Assembly: GCA_029262415.1 (NCBI GenBank)
Contig: JAJCZL010000021.1
Span: 1 to 37,028, forward strand
Direction of reading: 5' to 3'
DNA from: Deltaproteobacteria bacterium
Lineage (GTDB): Bacteria; Desulfobacterota; Binatia; UBA1149; JAJCZL01
Length of the DNA stretch: 37,028 bases
In this document: positions 7,822-18,068 of the stretch, one piece after another
Layout of the letters: every line of letters begins with the position of its first letter
How positions within the stretch are numbered: the stretch's first letter is position 1
Notes under the pieces: model-generated
Databases searched by the model: none
What the model was told of the DNA's origin: nothing
What the model saw: the letters and a program-made list of their open reading frames with translations, nothing else
Position numbers and translations under genes: made by a program

Positions 7822-8454
7822 TCAGGATGCAGCGACAGACTTGGCCATCGACTTAATCAGTTTACGCGCGCCGACTTGAAGATATTCGAGGGCATCAGCC
7901 CAGCGCTTGTCGCCGCCGTTGACCAGTCGGTTGTAGGTGACGCGTATGCGCCCGTTTTTCTTCTCGTCCTCGTCGAAGGTTCCCGACCAGAGCTTCTCGC
8001 CGGTGCGCGCATCGAGCAAGGCGGCATAGACCGCCGCCCCGGCCGGACGCAGCGGGCCCAGCGCCGATCCTTGGCGTTCACGCAGCTCGATAAGTGCGCC
8101 AACGACGACCACGTCGATATCGTCCAGCGTCTGAAACAGTTCAAGCCCGTCCTGCATCGACACGCTCGCCAGCGCATTGACGCGGCGCGGGTCGGATACC
8201 ACGAAGCGCGGGTATTGGGTGATCTGCTCGAAGAAGAACGCTGTAGCGAGCACCGCTTTTTCCTTCGAGGTGTCGCGCATCACCACCGGTTCAGGGCACA
8301 AATCGCAAGCGCGCCCGCCATCGGGCCCGGCGTAGGCGAATGGAATGATCGCGATTCTCTGCAGCCTATCGACGGCCGCGTCGTCGCCGCCGAGCCCGGG
8401 AATCAGACTGCAGCCCGCAACCAACACCGCTACTGCGACAACGACCGCCCTCAC
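7822..8454 (-). CDS. Predicted lipoprotein of unknown function
   Basis: This 210-residue protein begins with a lipoprotein signal peptide (MRAVVVAVAVLVAGCS, lipobox LVAG-C at Cys15). The mature part contains the Cys pair in ACDLCPEP, a strand-rich section RIAIIPFAY and DVVVVGALIELRER, and a late section LLDARTGEKLWSGTFDEDE that looks like the beta hairpin of GNA1162/TolB-N-like outer-membrane lipoproteins. I do not recognise a defined family. The GTG start overlaps the aspS stop (GTGA), and folD follows after 6 bp, so it is co-translated with housekeeping genes, although no functional link is obvious. Confidence 0.75.
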   Translation of the reverse strand: MRAVVVAVAVLVAGCSLIPGLGGDDAAVDRLQRIAIIPFAYAGPDGGRACDLCPEPVVMRDTSKEKAVLATAFFFEQITQYPRFVVSDPRRVNALASVSMQDGLELFQTLDDIDVVVVGALIELRERQGSALGPLRPAGAAVYAALLDARTGEKLWSGTFDEDEKKNGRIRVTYNRLVNGGDKRWADALEYLQVGARKLIKSMAKSVAAS

Positions 8455-10214
8455 GAGGTCTGCACCGTGCGCAGGCCGAGTCCACGAAGCTGGTCACGGT
8501 CAACGCTCGAGGGTGCCTCCGTCAACAAGCACGCGGCGCGCTGGGTTTTGGGAAACGCAATCACGTCGCGGATCGATTCGCCGCCGACCAGCAAGGTGAC
8601 TAGACGGTCCAGACCGAGGGCGAGTCCCGCATGCGGCGGCGCACCGTGCGCGAGTGCGTCGAGCAAGAACCCGAACTTTTCACGGGCTTCGGCCTCCTCG
8701 ATGCCAAGGACCTTCAACACACGCTGCTGCATCGCCGGCGAGTGGATACGCACCGAGCCTCCCCCGAGTTCAACACCGTTGAGCACGATGTCATAGGCAT
8801 CGGCTCGAACCGAGAGCGGATCTGTTTCGAGACGCTCGCCGTCGGCGGGGCGTGGGGCCGTGAAAGGATGGTGCAAGGCGTAGTGCCTGTCCTCACCGGC
8901 ATCGTACTCAACCAGCGGAAAGTCCGTGACCCATAGGAATTTCCACGCACCAGCAGGGATCAGCTCACGCTGCGCAGCGATACGACAGCGCAGCGCGCCG
9001 AGCACATCGTAGACGACTTTGCTGGTGTCGGCACCGAACAAGAGCAGATCTCCGTCTTCGGCACCCATGGCTGCGGCAAGCGCTTCGCGTTCATCATCGC
9101 TGAAGAACTTCACGATCGGGGATTGCCACTCTCCACCGGCGACCTTGATCCAGGCGAGTCCTTTCGCTCCGAATTCGCAGGCATAGTTGCCGAGGTCGTC
9201 GATCTCCTTGCGCGACATGTCGGAGCCGCCTTTGAGGTTGAGGGCACGCACGGCACCTCCCCCTTCAATCGCTGCACGGAATACCTTGAAGCCACTCTCC
9301 TTGAAGACCTCAGAGAGCTCGACTATCTCGAGCGCGAAGCGCGTGTCCGGGCGGTCACTACCGAAGCGGGACACCGCTTCGTCGTAGGTCATTCGCGGAA
9401 AAGCGCCGTCAAACTGAACGTCGGCGAGCTCACCGAAAAGCTTACGCAATAGGTCCTCAACGATAGCCATGACGTCATCGGAGGTCACGAACGACATCTC
9501 GATATCTATCTGCGTGAATTCGGGCTGGCGATCGGCGCGCAGATCTTCGTCGCGGAAACAACGCGCGATCTGGTAGTAGCGGTCGACACCACCGACCATC
9601 AACAGCTGCTTGAACAACTGTGGGGACTGCGGGAGCGCGAAAAAGCTGCCGGGGTTCACCCTGCTCGGAACCAAGTAGTCGCGTGCCCCTTCAGGCGTGG
9701 AACGCGTCAGCATCGGCGTCTCGACCTCGATGAAACCCGCCTCATCGAAATGATTGCGTGCGATCCGGCAGGCCTGGTGCCGTACGCGAAGATTACGTTG
9801 CATGACCGGACGGCGCAGATCCAGGTAGCGATGCTTGAGGCGGACGTTCTCAGTGATGTGGGCGTCATCGTCGAGTGCGAACGGGGTGGGCAGCGAAGTA
9901 TTTAAGATCTCGAGTTCCGAGGCCATCAACTCGACCCGTCCGGTGGGCAGCCCGGGGTTGATGGTTTCGTCTGTGCGCGCACGCAAAGTCCCAGTGACGC
10001 TGAGGACGAATTCGTTACGAATATCGCCTGCGAGCTGGTGGGCATCGCCGGAAAGCTCGGGGTTAAAGACCACCTGTAGCAGCCCGGTATGGTCGCGAAG
10101 ATCGACGAAGATAACCCCCCCATGGTCACGGCGTGAGTGTACCCATCCCATCACGGTGAGGTTTTCCCCGATTTGTTCGGTGGTTACCAGTCCATTCCTA
10201 CAGCTTCGCTTCAA
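8451..10214 (-). CDS. aspS: Aspartate--tRNA ligase, bacterial type
   Basis: The 587-residue class II synthetase charges tRNA-Asp. An N-terminal OB-fold (GWVHSRRDHGGVIFVDLRDHTGLLQVVF, about residues 22-50) is followed by the catalytic core with motif 2 FRDEDLRADRQPEFTQIDIE, a GAD insertion domain around residues 280-410 (typical of bacterial rather than archaeal AspRS) and motif 3 GLALGLDRLVTLL. It starts at TTG 10214, which overlaps the hisS TGA stop (TTGA), mirroring the junction upstream of hisS. Whether it is discriminating or also charges tRNA-Asn cannot be decided here. Confidence 0.96.
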   Translation of the reverse strand: MKRSCRNGLVTTEQIGENLTVMGWVHSRRDHGGVIFVDLRDHTGLLQVVFNPELSGDAHQLAGDIRNEFVLSVTGTLRARTDETINPGLPTGRVELMASELEILNTSLPTPFALDDDAHITENVRLKHRYLDLRRPVMQRNLRVRHQACRIARNHFDEAGFIEVETPMLTRSTPEGARDYLVPSRVNPGSFFALPQSPQLFKQLLMVGGVDRYYQIARCFRDEDLRADRQPEFTQIDIEMSFVTSDDVMAIVEDLLRKLFGELADVQFDGAFPRMTYDEAVSRFGSDRPDTRFALEIVELSEVFKESGFKVFRAAIEGGGAVRALNLKGGSDMSRKEIDDLGNYACEFGAKGLAWIKVAGGEWQSPIVKFFSDDEREALAAAMGAEDGDLLLFGADTSKVVYDVLGALRCRIAAQRELIPAGAWKFLWVTDFPLVEYDAGEDRHYALHHPFTAPRPADGERLETDPLSVRADAYDIVLNGVELGGGSVRIHSPAMQQRVLKVLGIEEAEAREKFGFLLDALAHGAPPHAGLALGLDRLVTLLVGGESIRDVIAFPKTQRAACLLTEAPSSVDRDQLRGLGLRTVQTS

Positions 10215-11497
10215 TTATTGCCTACCTTTCGAATCGCTTCGAGCACGGCTTCGGCATCGTCGTCGAGGCCGAAGCATCCGGGATAATCGGCTTTCCTTAT
10301 CATGTCGCGGACGACCGGTCTCCCCGCGGCCAGTTCCTCGGGCCCGATAAGCACGACAAATCCAGCCCCGGCCTTATCGGCGCGCTTCATCTGCGCCTTT
10401 AGTTTGCGCGCGCCTGACTCGACTTCGACCGCGGCACCGGCCAGCCGCAGACGGCGCGCCAACAACGCCGCAGCAACCTCACAGCTTTCACCCACCGGCG
10501 CGATGAGTATGGAGTCGGCGTAGACTGCTTCGGCCTCGGCACCGCCGGCCAGTTCCATGCGCTCGACACCAAGCGCAAAACCGATCCCCGGGGTGTCTGC
10601 GCCGCCGAGTTGTGCGACCAAGCCGTCGTAACGCCCACCGCCGCCGATTGCGTTCTGCGAGCCGAGGTCTTTGTGGTCGGCGACAACCTCAAACGCCGTT
10701 CGTACGTAGTAGTCGAGCCCACGCACCATTCGTGGGGTGCGCTGCAGCTTAACGCCCGAAGCTTCGGCGAGTTCGATGACACGCCCGTAGTGACGCTCAC
10801 ACGGGTCGCAAAGATGGTCGGCCATCAATGGGGCGTCGGCAGTGGCTTCGGCGCATCCCGGGTTCTTGCAATCGAGGATACGCAAGGGGTTTCGTTCGAG
10901 CCGAGCGCGACAGTCCGCGCAAAGCGACTCGATGCGGCTGCGCGCGAAGTTGGTAAGGGATTCACGGTAGGCCGGTCGGCATTCGCGGTCACCGAGTGAG
11001 TTGACGAGGATACGTGCGCCATGGATCCCTGTAGCGCGGCAGATGTCGTCAACCAGACAAAGCGTCTCTGCGTCAGCCGCGGGATCGTCACGACCGAGGT
11101 ACTCAGCACCGATCTGGTGAAACTGACGCAGCCTGCCCTTTTGCGGTCGCTCACGCCGAAACATCGGGCCGGTGTAAAAAAGGCGCGCAACCGGAATCTC
11201 TCTAGCGCCACCCGCTTCGATGAACGCACGTACCACGGAGGCGGTTCCTTCGGGCCGCAGCGCGACGAGGGTCGCGTCTTTGTCCTTGTCGGTGAACGCG
11301 TACATCTCTTTTTCGACGATGTCGCTACTCGCCCCAACCGCACGGACGAACAACTCGCCCTTCTCGAGCAACGGAAGCTCGATGCGGCCGTATCCATAGG
11401 ATTCGAGTACTCGGCATGCACGCGTTGTCATGCGCTCACGCCGGGTGCCGGCGGGCGGGAAAACGTCCTTGAATCCTTTGATCGAGGTTACTTTCAA
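10211..11497 (-). CDS. hisS: Histidine--tRNA ligase
   Basis: This class II synthetase is 428 residues from the chosen TTG start (MKVTSIKGFKDVFPPAG). Key parts are motif 2 LFYTGPMFRRERPQKGRLRQFHQIGAE split around the RRE loop, PEGTASVVRAFIEAG, the histidine motif GLDYYVRTAFEV, AIGGGGRYDGLVAQLGG, and the anticodon-binding domain from about residue 325. I chose TTG 11497 because it overlaps the comEC stop (TTGA) and yields the standard N-terminus. The longer frame adds only the shadow of the comEC repeat tail. A Cys-containing insertion (CADCRARL and CKNPGCAEA, about residues 190-215) resembles the zinc-binding insertion seen in some HisRS. Confidence 0.96.
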   Translation of the reverse strand: MKVTSIKGFKDVFPPAGTRRERMTTRACRVLESYGYGRIELPLLEKGELFVRAVGASSDIVEKEMYAFTDKDKDATLVALRPEGTASVVRAFIEAGGAREIPVARLFYTGPMFRRERPQKGRLRQFHQIGAEYLGRDDPAADAETLCLVDDICRATGIHGARILVNSLGDRECRPAYRESLTNFARSRIESLCADCRARLERNPLRILDCKNPGCAEATADAPLMADHLCDPCERHYGRVIELAEASGVKLQRTPRMVRGLDYYVRTAFEVVADHKDLGSQNAIGGGGRYDGLVAQLGGADTPGIGFALGVERMELAGGAEAEAVYADSILIAPVGESCEVAAALLARRLRLAGAAVEVESGARKLKAQMKRADKAGAGFVVLIGPEELAAGRPVVRDMIRKADYPGCFGLDDDAEAVLEAIRKVGNN

Positions 11498-13992
11498 AAT
11501 TGGCAAAATGGGCAAAACCAGCAATACCAGCAAAAACCGGGTTCGGAACCGCCTCCCCTAGTCCCCGAGACGCTGACGCCGTCTGCGCTCAGACGGACCG
11601 ATACCGCGCCATCAAGATCGGTACGGTAGAACCTTATAGAACGGCTTTCAAACAGCGTACGCACGCGGGCGTGCGGAAACCCGTAGCGGTTGGCCGCTCC
11701 GAGCGAAGCTACCGCGTATCGTGGCGCAACCGCATCGACGAAACCCGGGTGCGAGGATGTCCCACTGCCGTGATGCCCGGCCTTGAGAACATCGGCTCGG
11801 AGCAGCCGCCCTGAGGCCAACAGGGCTTGCTCGGCGGGACCTTCAGCATCTCCGGTAAGCAGCACGGAGTGTCCGGCAAATGCGAGGCGTAAGACGATCG
11901 ACGCATCGTTGTCATCGCAAGCAAGCTCAGCGCCGGGCGGGCTGAGCACCTCTACGTGCGCAGCGTGCGGCTGAGTTCGCGGCAGCAGTCCCCAGCGTTT
12001 CGCCGCCCACGGCTCCTGCCGATCCCACGCAGCGATCTCGTGCACCGGAATTCCCAGGCCCTCGGCTCGCTCGACAAATTGATTGAATACCGCGTGCGAG
12101 CACGCGCCCGCCGGACGCCAGACCTCGCCGATCTCATAGCCGGCGAACAGTTCCGGTGCAGCGCCCCAGTGATCGGACTGCACATGGGTCAGAACCAGGT
12201 AATCGATGCGGCGAATCCACAGCCGCCGTAGCTCGCCATCGACCGCCAAGCGCACGCGCCCGGGCGGACCGGTGTCCACCAGCATGGTTTTGCCGCCAGG
12301 CAGCCGCACGATCGTGGCCTCGCCCTGTCCGACCGAGACGAACAGAACGTCGAGACTGTGGGACCCATAACGCCCGTGAAGCCCGGCAGCGACGAGCAGG
12401 ACTAAACACGAGGTCCAAACGGCAATCGCACCCAACCGCATCCGTCCGCGCGCGGTGAGCACCAGCACCGGCGCGGATAACCAAAGGCCGATCAATGGCC
12501 ACCCGGGAGCAACCGTCGGCGCCGAGGCCCACGGCCAGGATGCACACCAGTGCACAACGGCGATCACTGCTTGTGCGCAAAAGCAGGCTGCACCCATAAG
12601 TAACGTGGCACCGGGCATCGCAAACGCCGCCGCCAACGCACCGGCCAGCGCGAACCACAGTGCGGCAGCCAGCGGCAAGAGCGCAAGGACGCCGGTAGCA
12701 ACCCCGACGAAAGAAACACGGCCGAAGTGTTGCGCCGCCAGTGGTGCGGTCGCCGACCACGCGACCGCACCAGCGACGGCGGTATCGGCAGCGAAGACGC
12801 ACGCACGAGCAAAGACCGGTGCGCAGCGATCGATGCGTGCCGAGAGCGACACACCAGCGAACAGCAACAGCGCACCCACCGCCGCAAACGAGAGTTGGAA
12901 CGAGGCCTCACGAACGGCGCCCGGCATGGCCAGTGAAACCGCGATCGCCGCCAAGCCGAGCGCCGGCCACGCGTCCGCTCGCCCCCCGCGCCACAACCAG
13001 CGCAACGCGGCTGAGGCCATAATCGCGGCGCGAGCTACCGATATCCCCCCGCCGCTTACACCGGCATACCCGAGCATCGCTGTCAGCGCTGCAACGACGC
13101 TGGGCCGCATGACGTCGTGGTAGGCCGAGAAGACCGGTAAGCGCAGTAGCAACCAGCGCACGGCCTGAAGGACCGCGCCGACCACCACCGCCATGTGCAT
13201 CCCCGAGATCGCCAACACGTGCGACGCACCGGCATCGCGGAACGTCTGTTGCAATTCGCGTCCCAGTCTAGAACGGTCTCCAAGCAGCAGCGCTTCAACT
13301 AACGCACTACCTTCGGTGTCACCTCTCTCGCGTATTGCCGCGCGCAGCCGGATGCGCGCGGCCTGCAGGAGCGAAACATCCAGCTGGTCACGCCGACCTA
13401 GAGATTCGATCTCACGTGTGTCTGTGTCTTTCCAAAGGTAGGCCGACACACGGACACCCCTGCGGGCGTTCCAACCAGCCCAATCGAAGCCACCTCGATT
13501 GCCGAAGCCTTCGATGCGTCGAAGGTAGCTGCGCACCCGTAACCGTTCGCCCACGAGGTAGCCACGCCCAGGATGTTTGATGGTTAGCAGAAGCTTCCCA
13601 CACTGCGGTGCCAAGACCTGAACCCGTAACCGCAACGAGCCGTCCTCATGCGGCTCGATGCGAAACACCCGAGCCTCGAGTGTCACGCGCACGGGAGAGC
13701 GCGGCTGCCCCTCGAGCAAGCGCACGACGTCACAGCCGGGCGGCGGCGCTGCATCGAGCGCGTGAACGGTGCCAACCGCGACGGCACCCACCAGCGTCCA
13801 GATAACGACGCTGCGTGAGAGGATCCGCGCCGCGGCAAGTGACGCGACCAGCAACGCGATGAGTACGGTCGGAACCCAGCTCGCCGTTTGTGGGTACGGG
13901 TCAGACAACGCCCATCCCATCGCGAGCACTACCCCCGCTACGGTCATCACTCCCACCATACCGCGCCTACCCGCAGCGGCTCGGCGCGGCAA
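11494..13992 (-). CDS. comEC: DNA internalization competence protein ComEC/Rec2
   Basis: This is a membrane protein of up to 832 residues for passage of single-stranded DNA during transformation. The N-terminal third has early membrane helices and a DUF4131-like segment. The Competence domain carries LLLGDRSRLGRELQQTFRDAGASHVLAISGMHMAVV (about residues 230-265) and many helices. The C-terminal metallo-beta-lactamase-like domain has LFVSVGQGEATIVRLPGG, THVQSDHWGA and KAGHHGSGTSS. The start is uncertain: TTG 13992, or ATG 13959 or 13947, the last with GGAG just upstream. It ends in an odd repeat tail (FCWYCWFCPFCQF) encoded by a 9-nt tandem repeat that leads into hisS. Confidence 0.95.
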   Translation of the reverse strand: MPRRAAAGRRGMVGVMTVAGVVLAMGWALSDPYPQTASWVPTVLIALLVASLAAARILSRSVVIWTLVGAVAVGTVHALDAAPPPGCDVVRLLEGQPRSPVRVTLEARVFRIEPHEDGSLRLRVQVLAPQCGKLLLTIKHPGRGYLVGERLRVRSYLRRIEGFGNRGGFDWAGWNARRGVRVSAYLWKDTDTREIESLGRRDQLDVSLLQAARIRLRAAIRERGDTEGSALVEALLLGDRSRLGRELQQTFRDAGASHVLAISGMHMAVVVGAVLQAVRWLLLRLPVFSAYHDVMRPSVVAALTAMLGYAGVSGGGISVARAAIMASAALRWLWRGGRADAWPALGLAAIAVSLAMPGAVREASFQLSFAAVGALLLFAGVSLSARIDRCAPVFARACVFAADTAVAGAVAWSATAPLAAQHFGRVSFVGVATGVLALLPLAAALWFALAGALAAAFAMPGATLLMGAACFCAQAVIAVVHWCASWPWASAPTVAPGWPLIGLWLSAPVLVLTARGRMRLGAIAVWTSCLVLLVAAGLHGRYGSHSLDVLFVSVGQGEATIVRLPGGKTMLVDTGPPGRVRLAVDGELRRLWIRRIDYLVLTHVQSDHWGAAPELFAGYEIGEVWRPAGACSHAVFNQFVERAEGLGIPVHEIAAWDRQEPWAAKRWGLLPRTQPHAAHVEVLSPPGAELACDDNDASIVLRLAFAGHSVLLTGDAEGPAEQALLASGRLLRADVLKAGHHGSGTSSHPGFVDAVAPRYAVASLGAANRYGFPHARVRTLFESRSIRFYRTDLDGAVSVRLSADGVSVSGTRGGGSEPGFCWYCWFCPFCQF
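11497..11535 (-). repeat. 9-nt tandem repeat at comEC/hisS junction
   Basis: On the minus strand four degenerate 9-mers (TTTTGCTGG, TATTGCTGG, TTTTGCCCA, TTTTGCCAA) followed by TTT encode the ComEC tail FCW-YCW-FCP-FCQ-F. The hisS TTG start and the comEC TGA stop fall at the repeat's end. The unit length is a codon multiple, so gain or loss of a unit would preserve the frame. Confidence 0.8.
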
Positions 13993-14030
13993 AAATTGCT
14001 AGACGGTCTATGACGGAGAGGGAATGTTCG

Positions 14031-14047
14031 GCCGAACCAGATTCGGC
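14031..14047. other. Short hairpin between uvrC and comEC
   Basis: GCCGAA (14031-14036) and TTCGGC (14042-14047) form a 6-bp stem in the 64-bp gap between the two genes. No T-run follows on either strand, so it is not a standard terminator; it could mark an RNA processing or pausing point. Confidence 0.3.
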
Positions 14048-14056
14048 TTCGGAATA

Positions 14057-15943
14057 CTAGCGGTCGGCATCGCGACCCAGGTGCTCCAGAATCGCTTCGG
14101 CGTTTGCGGCGGTAATTCCCGGCACGCCGGCAAGCTCTTGCAAGTTAGCCGCAGCAACCCCACTTACACTGCCGAACCTTGTCAGTAAAGCCTTGCGTTT
14201 GCTCGGCCCGATGCCGGCGATACCATCGAGTTGTGAAACGAGTCGCTCCTTGGAGCGCACGCTGCGGTGGAATGTTATAGCGAAGCGGTGGGCTTCGTCG
14301 CGAAGCTGCTGCAGCAGAAACAGTGCGTTCGAGTTGCGGCGCAGCACGATGGGATTCGACCGCCCGGGCCGGAAGACCCGTTCTTCGCTGTGGGTAATCT
14401 CGGCAGATGCCGGATCGCGCGCCACCTTGTCTTTCGCAAGCGATGCCAGCGCCACCCCTTCGATACCGAGTTCCTCGATGGCCGCAACCGCCATCGCCAG
14501 TTGCCCTTTGCCGCCGTCAACGACGATGAGGTCGGGTAAACCACCCTCTTTCAGACCACGGGTGAGCCGACGCGAGAGAACCTCGCGCATCGCCGCGAAG
14601 TCGTCGTTGCGTTGGACCCCTTTCAGCTTGAAGCGGCGGTATCCGGCTTTGTCCGGAACCCCCTCGTCAAAAGCCACAAGTGATGCAACCACGGCGTCGC
14701 CCTGCGAGTGAGAGATGTCGAAACACTCGATACGCTTGGGCATGCTCGTCAACCCCAGCTTGCGCTGCAGCTCTTCGAGCATTTTCTGCCGTCTGCTACT
14801 CTCGTCGTTGCGCTCGGCGAACGCATGCGCGGCGTTCTCCAGCGCCATCTCGACAAGACTACGTCGCTCTCCGCGCTGCGGCACCAGAACCTTTACGCGA
14901 CGACTTCGGGTCTGGCTGAGGTAGTCGGCAAGAACCTCGGCTCCCTCGACAGACAATGGGAGTAAGACCTCTTCGGGCACAAAGCGTTCAGCCTGATAAA
15001 AACGTGAGAGCAACGACGATAGCACTTCTTCGTCGGGTAGCTCGTGGTCTTCGAAATTATAGCCGTGGTTGCCCACGAGTTTACCGCCGCGGACAACAAG
15101 GACCTGAGCCTCGATGAACCCGCCTTCCCGGTACAGACCGAATACGTCGCGGTCGCCGCCACCGTGGTCGACGACCTTTTGCTGCTCGGCGACTTTCTCC
15201 ACCACCGCAACTCTATCGCGCATTCGCGCCGCATCCTCGAAACGTTGCTCCTCCGAAGCCTTCGTCATTCGCCGTGTTAACTCTTTAGAAAGCGCCTCGG
15301 TCTTGCCCTCGAGCAACTGTACCGCACCGCGCAAGTGCTGCTCGTACTCTCCGCGATCGATATCGAGCACGCACGGTGCCATGCAACGCTTGATCTGATA
15401 CTCCAAGCAAGGGCGCGAGCGGTTGCGGAACACGGCATCCGAACAACTACGCAGTGGGAAGATTTTGCGGATGACATCGACGGTTTCGCGCACCCCCGCA
15501 GCCGAAGCGAAAGGGCCGAGGTAGGTATTGCCGTCTTTACTGATCTTGCGGGTGACGATAATGCGCGGCCACTCGTCTTTGGCCGTCACCTTGACCGAGA
15601 CATAGCTCTTGTCGTCTTGAAGCCTGATGTTGTAACGCGGCTTGTATTGCTTGATGAGATTGTTCTCGAGAATCAGCGCCTCGGTCTCATTGGCGGTGAC
15701 CAGCGTCTCGATATCGGCCGCGCGACTCATCAAAAAACCGATTTGATAGCGACCGTCACCTCCCCTGACATAGCTCCGCACACGCTCTCGTAAGCTTTTG
15801 GCCTTGCCTACATAGATGACCTTGCCGCGCTTGTCCTTAAACAAGTAGACGCCGGGCCGCGGCGGGAGCCCTTCTGCCTTGGTCTCGAGTGGGCTCGGCA
15901 GCTCCCTTGCTTCCTCCTCCGACCTGGAGTCGCCATCAGCCAT
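14057..15943 (-). CDS. uvrC: Excinuclease ABC subunit C
   Basis: The 628-residue nuclease makes both incisions in nucleotide excision repair. The N-terminal GIY-YIG domain has [19 protein letters not shown] (about residues 29-47). The UVR domain follows near residue 220 ([23 protein letters not shown]). The C-terminal RNase H-like nuclease carries [11 protein letters not shown] and [11 protein letters not shown], with paired HhH motifs at the end ([16 protein letters not shown] and [13 protein letters not shown]). I chose ATG 15943, which overlaps the uvrB end by 8 nt. The longer open frame upstream is a shadow of uvrB. Confidence 0.97.
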   Translation of the reverse strand: MADGDSRSEEEARELPSPLETKAEGLPPRPGVYLFKDKRGKVIYVGKAKSLRERVRSYVRGGDGRYQIGFLMSRAADIETLVTANETEALILENNLIKQYKPRYNIRLQDDKSYVSVKVTAKDEWPRIIVTRKISKDGNTYLGPFASAAGVRETVDVIRKIFPLRSCSDAVFRNRSRPCLEYQIKRCMAPCVLDIDRGEYEQHLRGAVQLLEGKTEALSKELTRRMTKASEEQRFEDAARMRDRVAVVEKVAEQQKVVDHGGGDRDVFGLYREGGFIEAQVLVVRGGKLVGNHGYNFEDHELPDEEVLSSLLSRFYQAERFVPEEVLLPLSVEGAEVLADYLSQTRSRRVKVLVPQRGERRSLVEMALENAAHAFAERNDESSRRQKMLEELQRKLGLTSMPKRIECFDISHSQGDAVVASLVAFDEGVPDKAGYRRFKLKGVQRNDDFAAMREVLSRRLTRGLKEGGLPDLIVVDGGKGQLAMAVAAIEELGIEGVALASLAKDKVARDPASAEITHSEERVFRPGRSNPIVLRRNSNALFLLQQLRDEAHRFAITFHRSVRSKERLVSQLDGIAGIGPSKRKALLTRFGSVSGVAAANLQELAGVPGITAANAEAILEHLGRDADR

Positions 15944-17945
15944 CGATGCCGAGCTCCTCGCTTTCCAGTCGGTTGGCCCGGTCGCGCAACTCGGCGGCAC
16001 GTTCGAAGTCCAAGCGTTGCGCGGCGCTACGCATTTCCTTACGCAGGCGGTCGACCTCTTTGCGCAGGTTCGCGCCGCCCGCGTAGGGCGAAGCTTCTTC
16101 AGCAATCTCGGGGAGCGGGCCGTAGTCGGCCTCGGCCATGCGCACCAGTGGATCCTCGATCGCCCTGCTGATTGATCGTGGGATAATGCCGTGCTCGGCG
16201 TTGTAGGCCTCCTGGACCGCGCGACGGCGCTCGGTCTCATCCATCGCCTGTCTCATCGAGCGAGTTATGGTGTCCGCGTACAGGATCGCCTTACCGTTGA
16301 TGTGACGTGCGGCGCGTCCCATCGTCTGGATCAACGAGCGCGTTGAGCGCAAGAAACCTTCTTTATCTGCGTCGAGAATAGCGACCAGCGAAACTTCCGG
16401 CAGATCGAGACCCTCGCGCAACAGGTTGATCCCGACCAGTACGTCGAACTCACCCTTGCGAAGATCACGAATGATTTCGACGCGCTCGAGCGTATCAATC
16501 TCTGAATGCAAGTAACGTACGCGCACCCCGACATCGTGGTAATAGTCGGTCAGATCCTCCGAAAGCTTCTTGGTAAGCGTAGTGACGAGAACGCGTTCAC
16601 CGGCCTCGGCGCGAATGCGGATTTCGCCAAGTAAGTCGTCGACTTGGCGACCGGCAGGCCTGACCTCGATCTCGGGGTCGGTCAATCCGGTCGGACGGAT
16701 GAGCTGCTCGACCACGGCGCCACCGGTCTTTGCAAGCTCGAAATCACCCGGCGTCGCCGACACGTAAACTGTTTGCCCCACAGTTGCCTCGAATTCTTCA
16801 AAGTTCAGCGGCCTGTTGTCAAGCGCCGAGGGCAGACGGAATCCGAATTCAACCAAAGTTTCCTTGCGCGAACGGTCACCGCGAAACATGCCGCCGACCT
16901 GTGAGACCGTCACATGGCTTTCATCGATAAAGGTCAGCATGCCGCCACGATCGAAATAGTGCAGCAGAGTGGGCGGCGTCGCTCCCGGCTCGCGCCCCGT
17001 CAAGTGGCGCGAATAGTTCTCTACCCCAGGACACGTGCCCATCTCCGAGAGTAGTTCGATGTCGTACATAGTCCGCTGCTCGAGCCGCTGCGCTTCGAGC
17101 ATCTTGTTCTCGCGCCGTAACTCGACGAGCCGGGTGCCTAGCTCCTGTCGAATCCCCTCGATGGCCTTGACCAGACGATCGGGAGCGGTCACGTAGTGAC
17201 TCGCCGGATAGATACACATGCGCTCGATCTTGGACAGGACCTGCCCACGTAACGGGTCGATCTCCTTGATTGCCTCGACCTCGTCGTCGAAAAACTCGAT
17301 ACGCACCGCACGCTTGTCTTCGTAGACCGGAAACACCTCGACGACGTCGCCGCGCACGCGAAATGTGCCGCGATGAAAATCGTAGTCACCGCGTTGGTAC
17401 TGAATCCGCACGAGCTTGGCCAAAAGCTCGTCGCGATCAACCTTCATGCCCTCCTCGAGAAAGAGCAGCATATCGAAGTAATCCTCGGGCGAACCTAGAC
17501 CATAGATGCAGGAAACCGAGGCGACGATCAGGACATCGTTGCGTTCGAGCAACGCCCGCGTCGCCGAATGGCGAAGTTTGTCGATCTCATCATTGATCGA
17601 GGAGTCTTTCTCTATGTAGGTATCCGAACTCGGGACGTAGGCCTCCGGCTGGTAGTAGTCATAGTAGGATACGAAGTAGCGGACCGCGTTGTCGGGGAAC
17701 AAGACCTTGAATTCACTGTAGAGCTGGGCCGCCAGCGTTTTATTCGGAGCCAGCACCAGAGAGGGGCGATTCGCCTGGGCGATTACGTTCGCGATCGTGA
17801 ACGTCTTTCCCGACCCGGTAACTCCGAGCAGCACCTGGTGGCTCTCGCCCGCCGACAGCGCTTTCGAGAGCAACTCGATCGCCTGCGGCTGGTCACCGGC
17901 AGGATCGAAGTCGGTGCTCAGACGGAAGGTTCCCGGCTTAGTCAC
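15936..17945 (-). CDS. uvrB: Excinuclease ABC subunit B
   Basis: The 669-residue helicase-like damage verifier of nucleotide excision repair. It has Walker [16 protein letters not shown] (about residues 42-56), the beta-hairpin region with [21 protein letters not shown] as motif II, helicase motifs V and VI ([26 protein letters not shown], then QTMGRAARH) and the C-terminal UVR motif that binds UvrC ([24 protein letters not shown]). It starts with GTG. It is the first gene of the long minus-strand unit and overlaps uvrC by 8 nt, a direct uvrB-uvrC pairing that is uncommon in gammaproteobacteria. Confidence 0.98.
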   Translation of the reverse strand: MTKPGTFRLSTDFDPAGDQPQAIELLSKALSAGESHQVLLGVTGSGKTFTIANVIAQANRPSLVLAPNKTLAAQLYSEFKVLFPDNAVRYFVSYYDYYQPEAYVPSSDTYIEKDSSINDEIDKLRHSATRALLERNDVLIVASVSCIYGLGSPEDYFDMLLFLEEGMKVDRDELLAKLVRIQYQRGDYDFHRGTFRVRGDVVEVFPVYEDKRAVRIEFFDDEVEAIKEIDPLRGQVLSKIERMCIYPASHYVTAPDRLVKAIEGIRQELGTRLVELRRENKMLEAQRLEQRTMYDIELLSEMGTCPGVENYSRHLTGREPGATPPTLLHYFDRGGMLTFIDESHVTVSQVGGMFRGDRSRKETLVEFGFRLPSALDNRPLNFEEFEATVGQTVYVSATPGDFELAKTGGAVVEQLIRPTGLTDPEIEVRPAGRQVDDLLGEIRIRAEAGERVLVTTLTKKLSEDLTDYYHDVGVRVRYLHSEIDTLERVEIIRDLRKGEFDVLVGINLLREGLDLPEVSLVAILDADKEGFLRSTRSLIQTMGRAARHINGKAILYADTITRSMRQAMDETERRRAVQEAYNAEHGIIPRSISRAIEDPLVRMAEADYGPLPEIAEEASPYAGGANLRKEVDRLRKEMRSAAQRLDFERAAELRDRANRLESEELGIDG

Positions 17946-18068
17946 AGCCGATTAACGTATACGAAACCGCGATTGTTTTGCACTCCGCTCGCACTGACCC
18001 GTCGCTTGGGTTAGCGTTTACTTGTTCAGGAGAACTCTCCGGGACGATAACCTTCAGGGAGACTCGAC

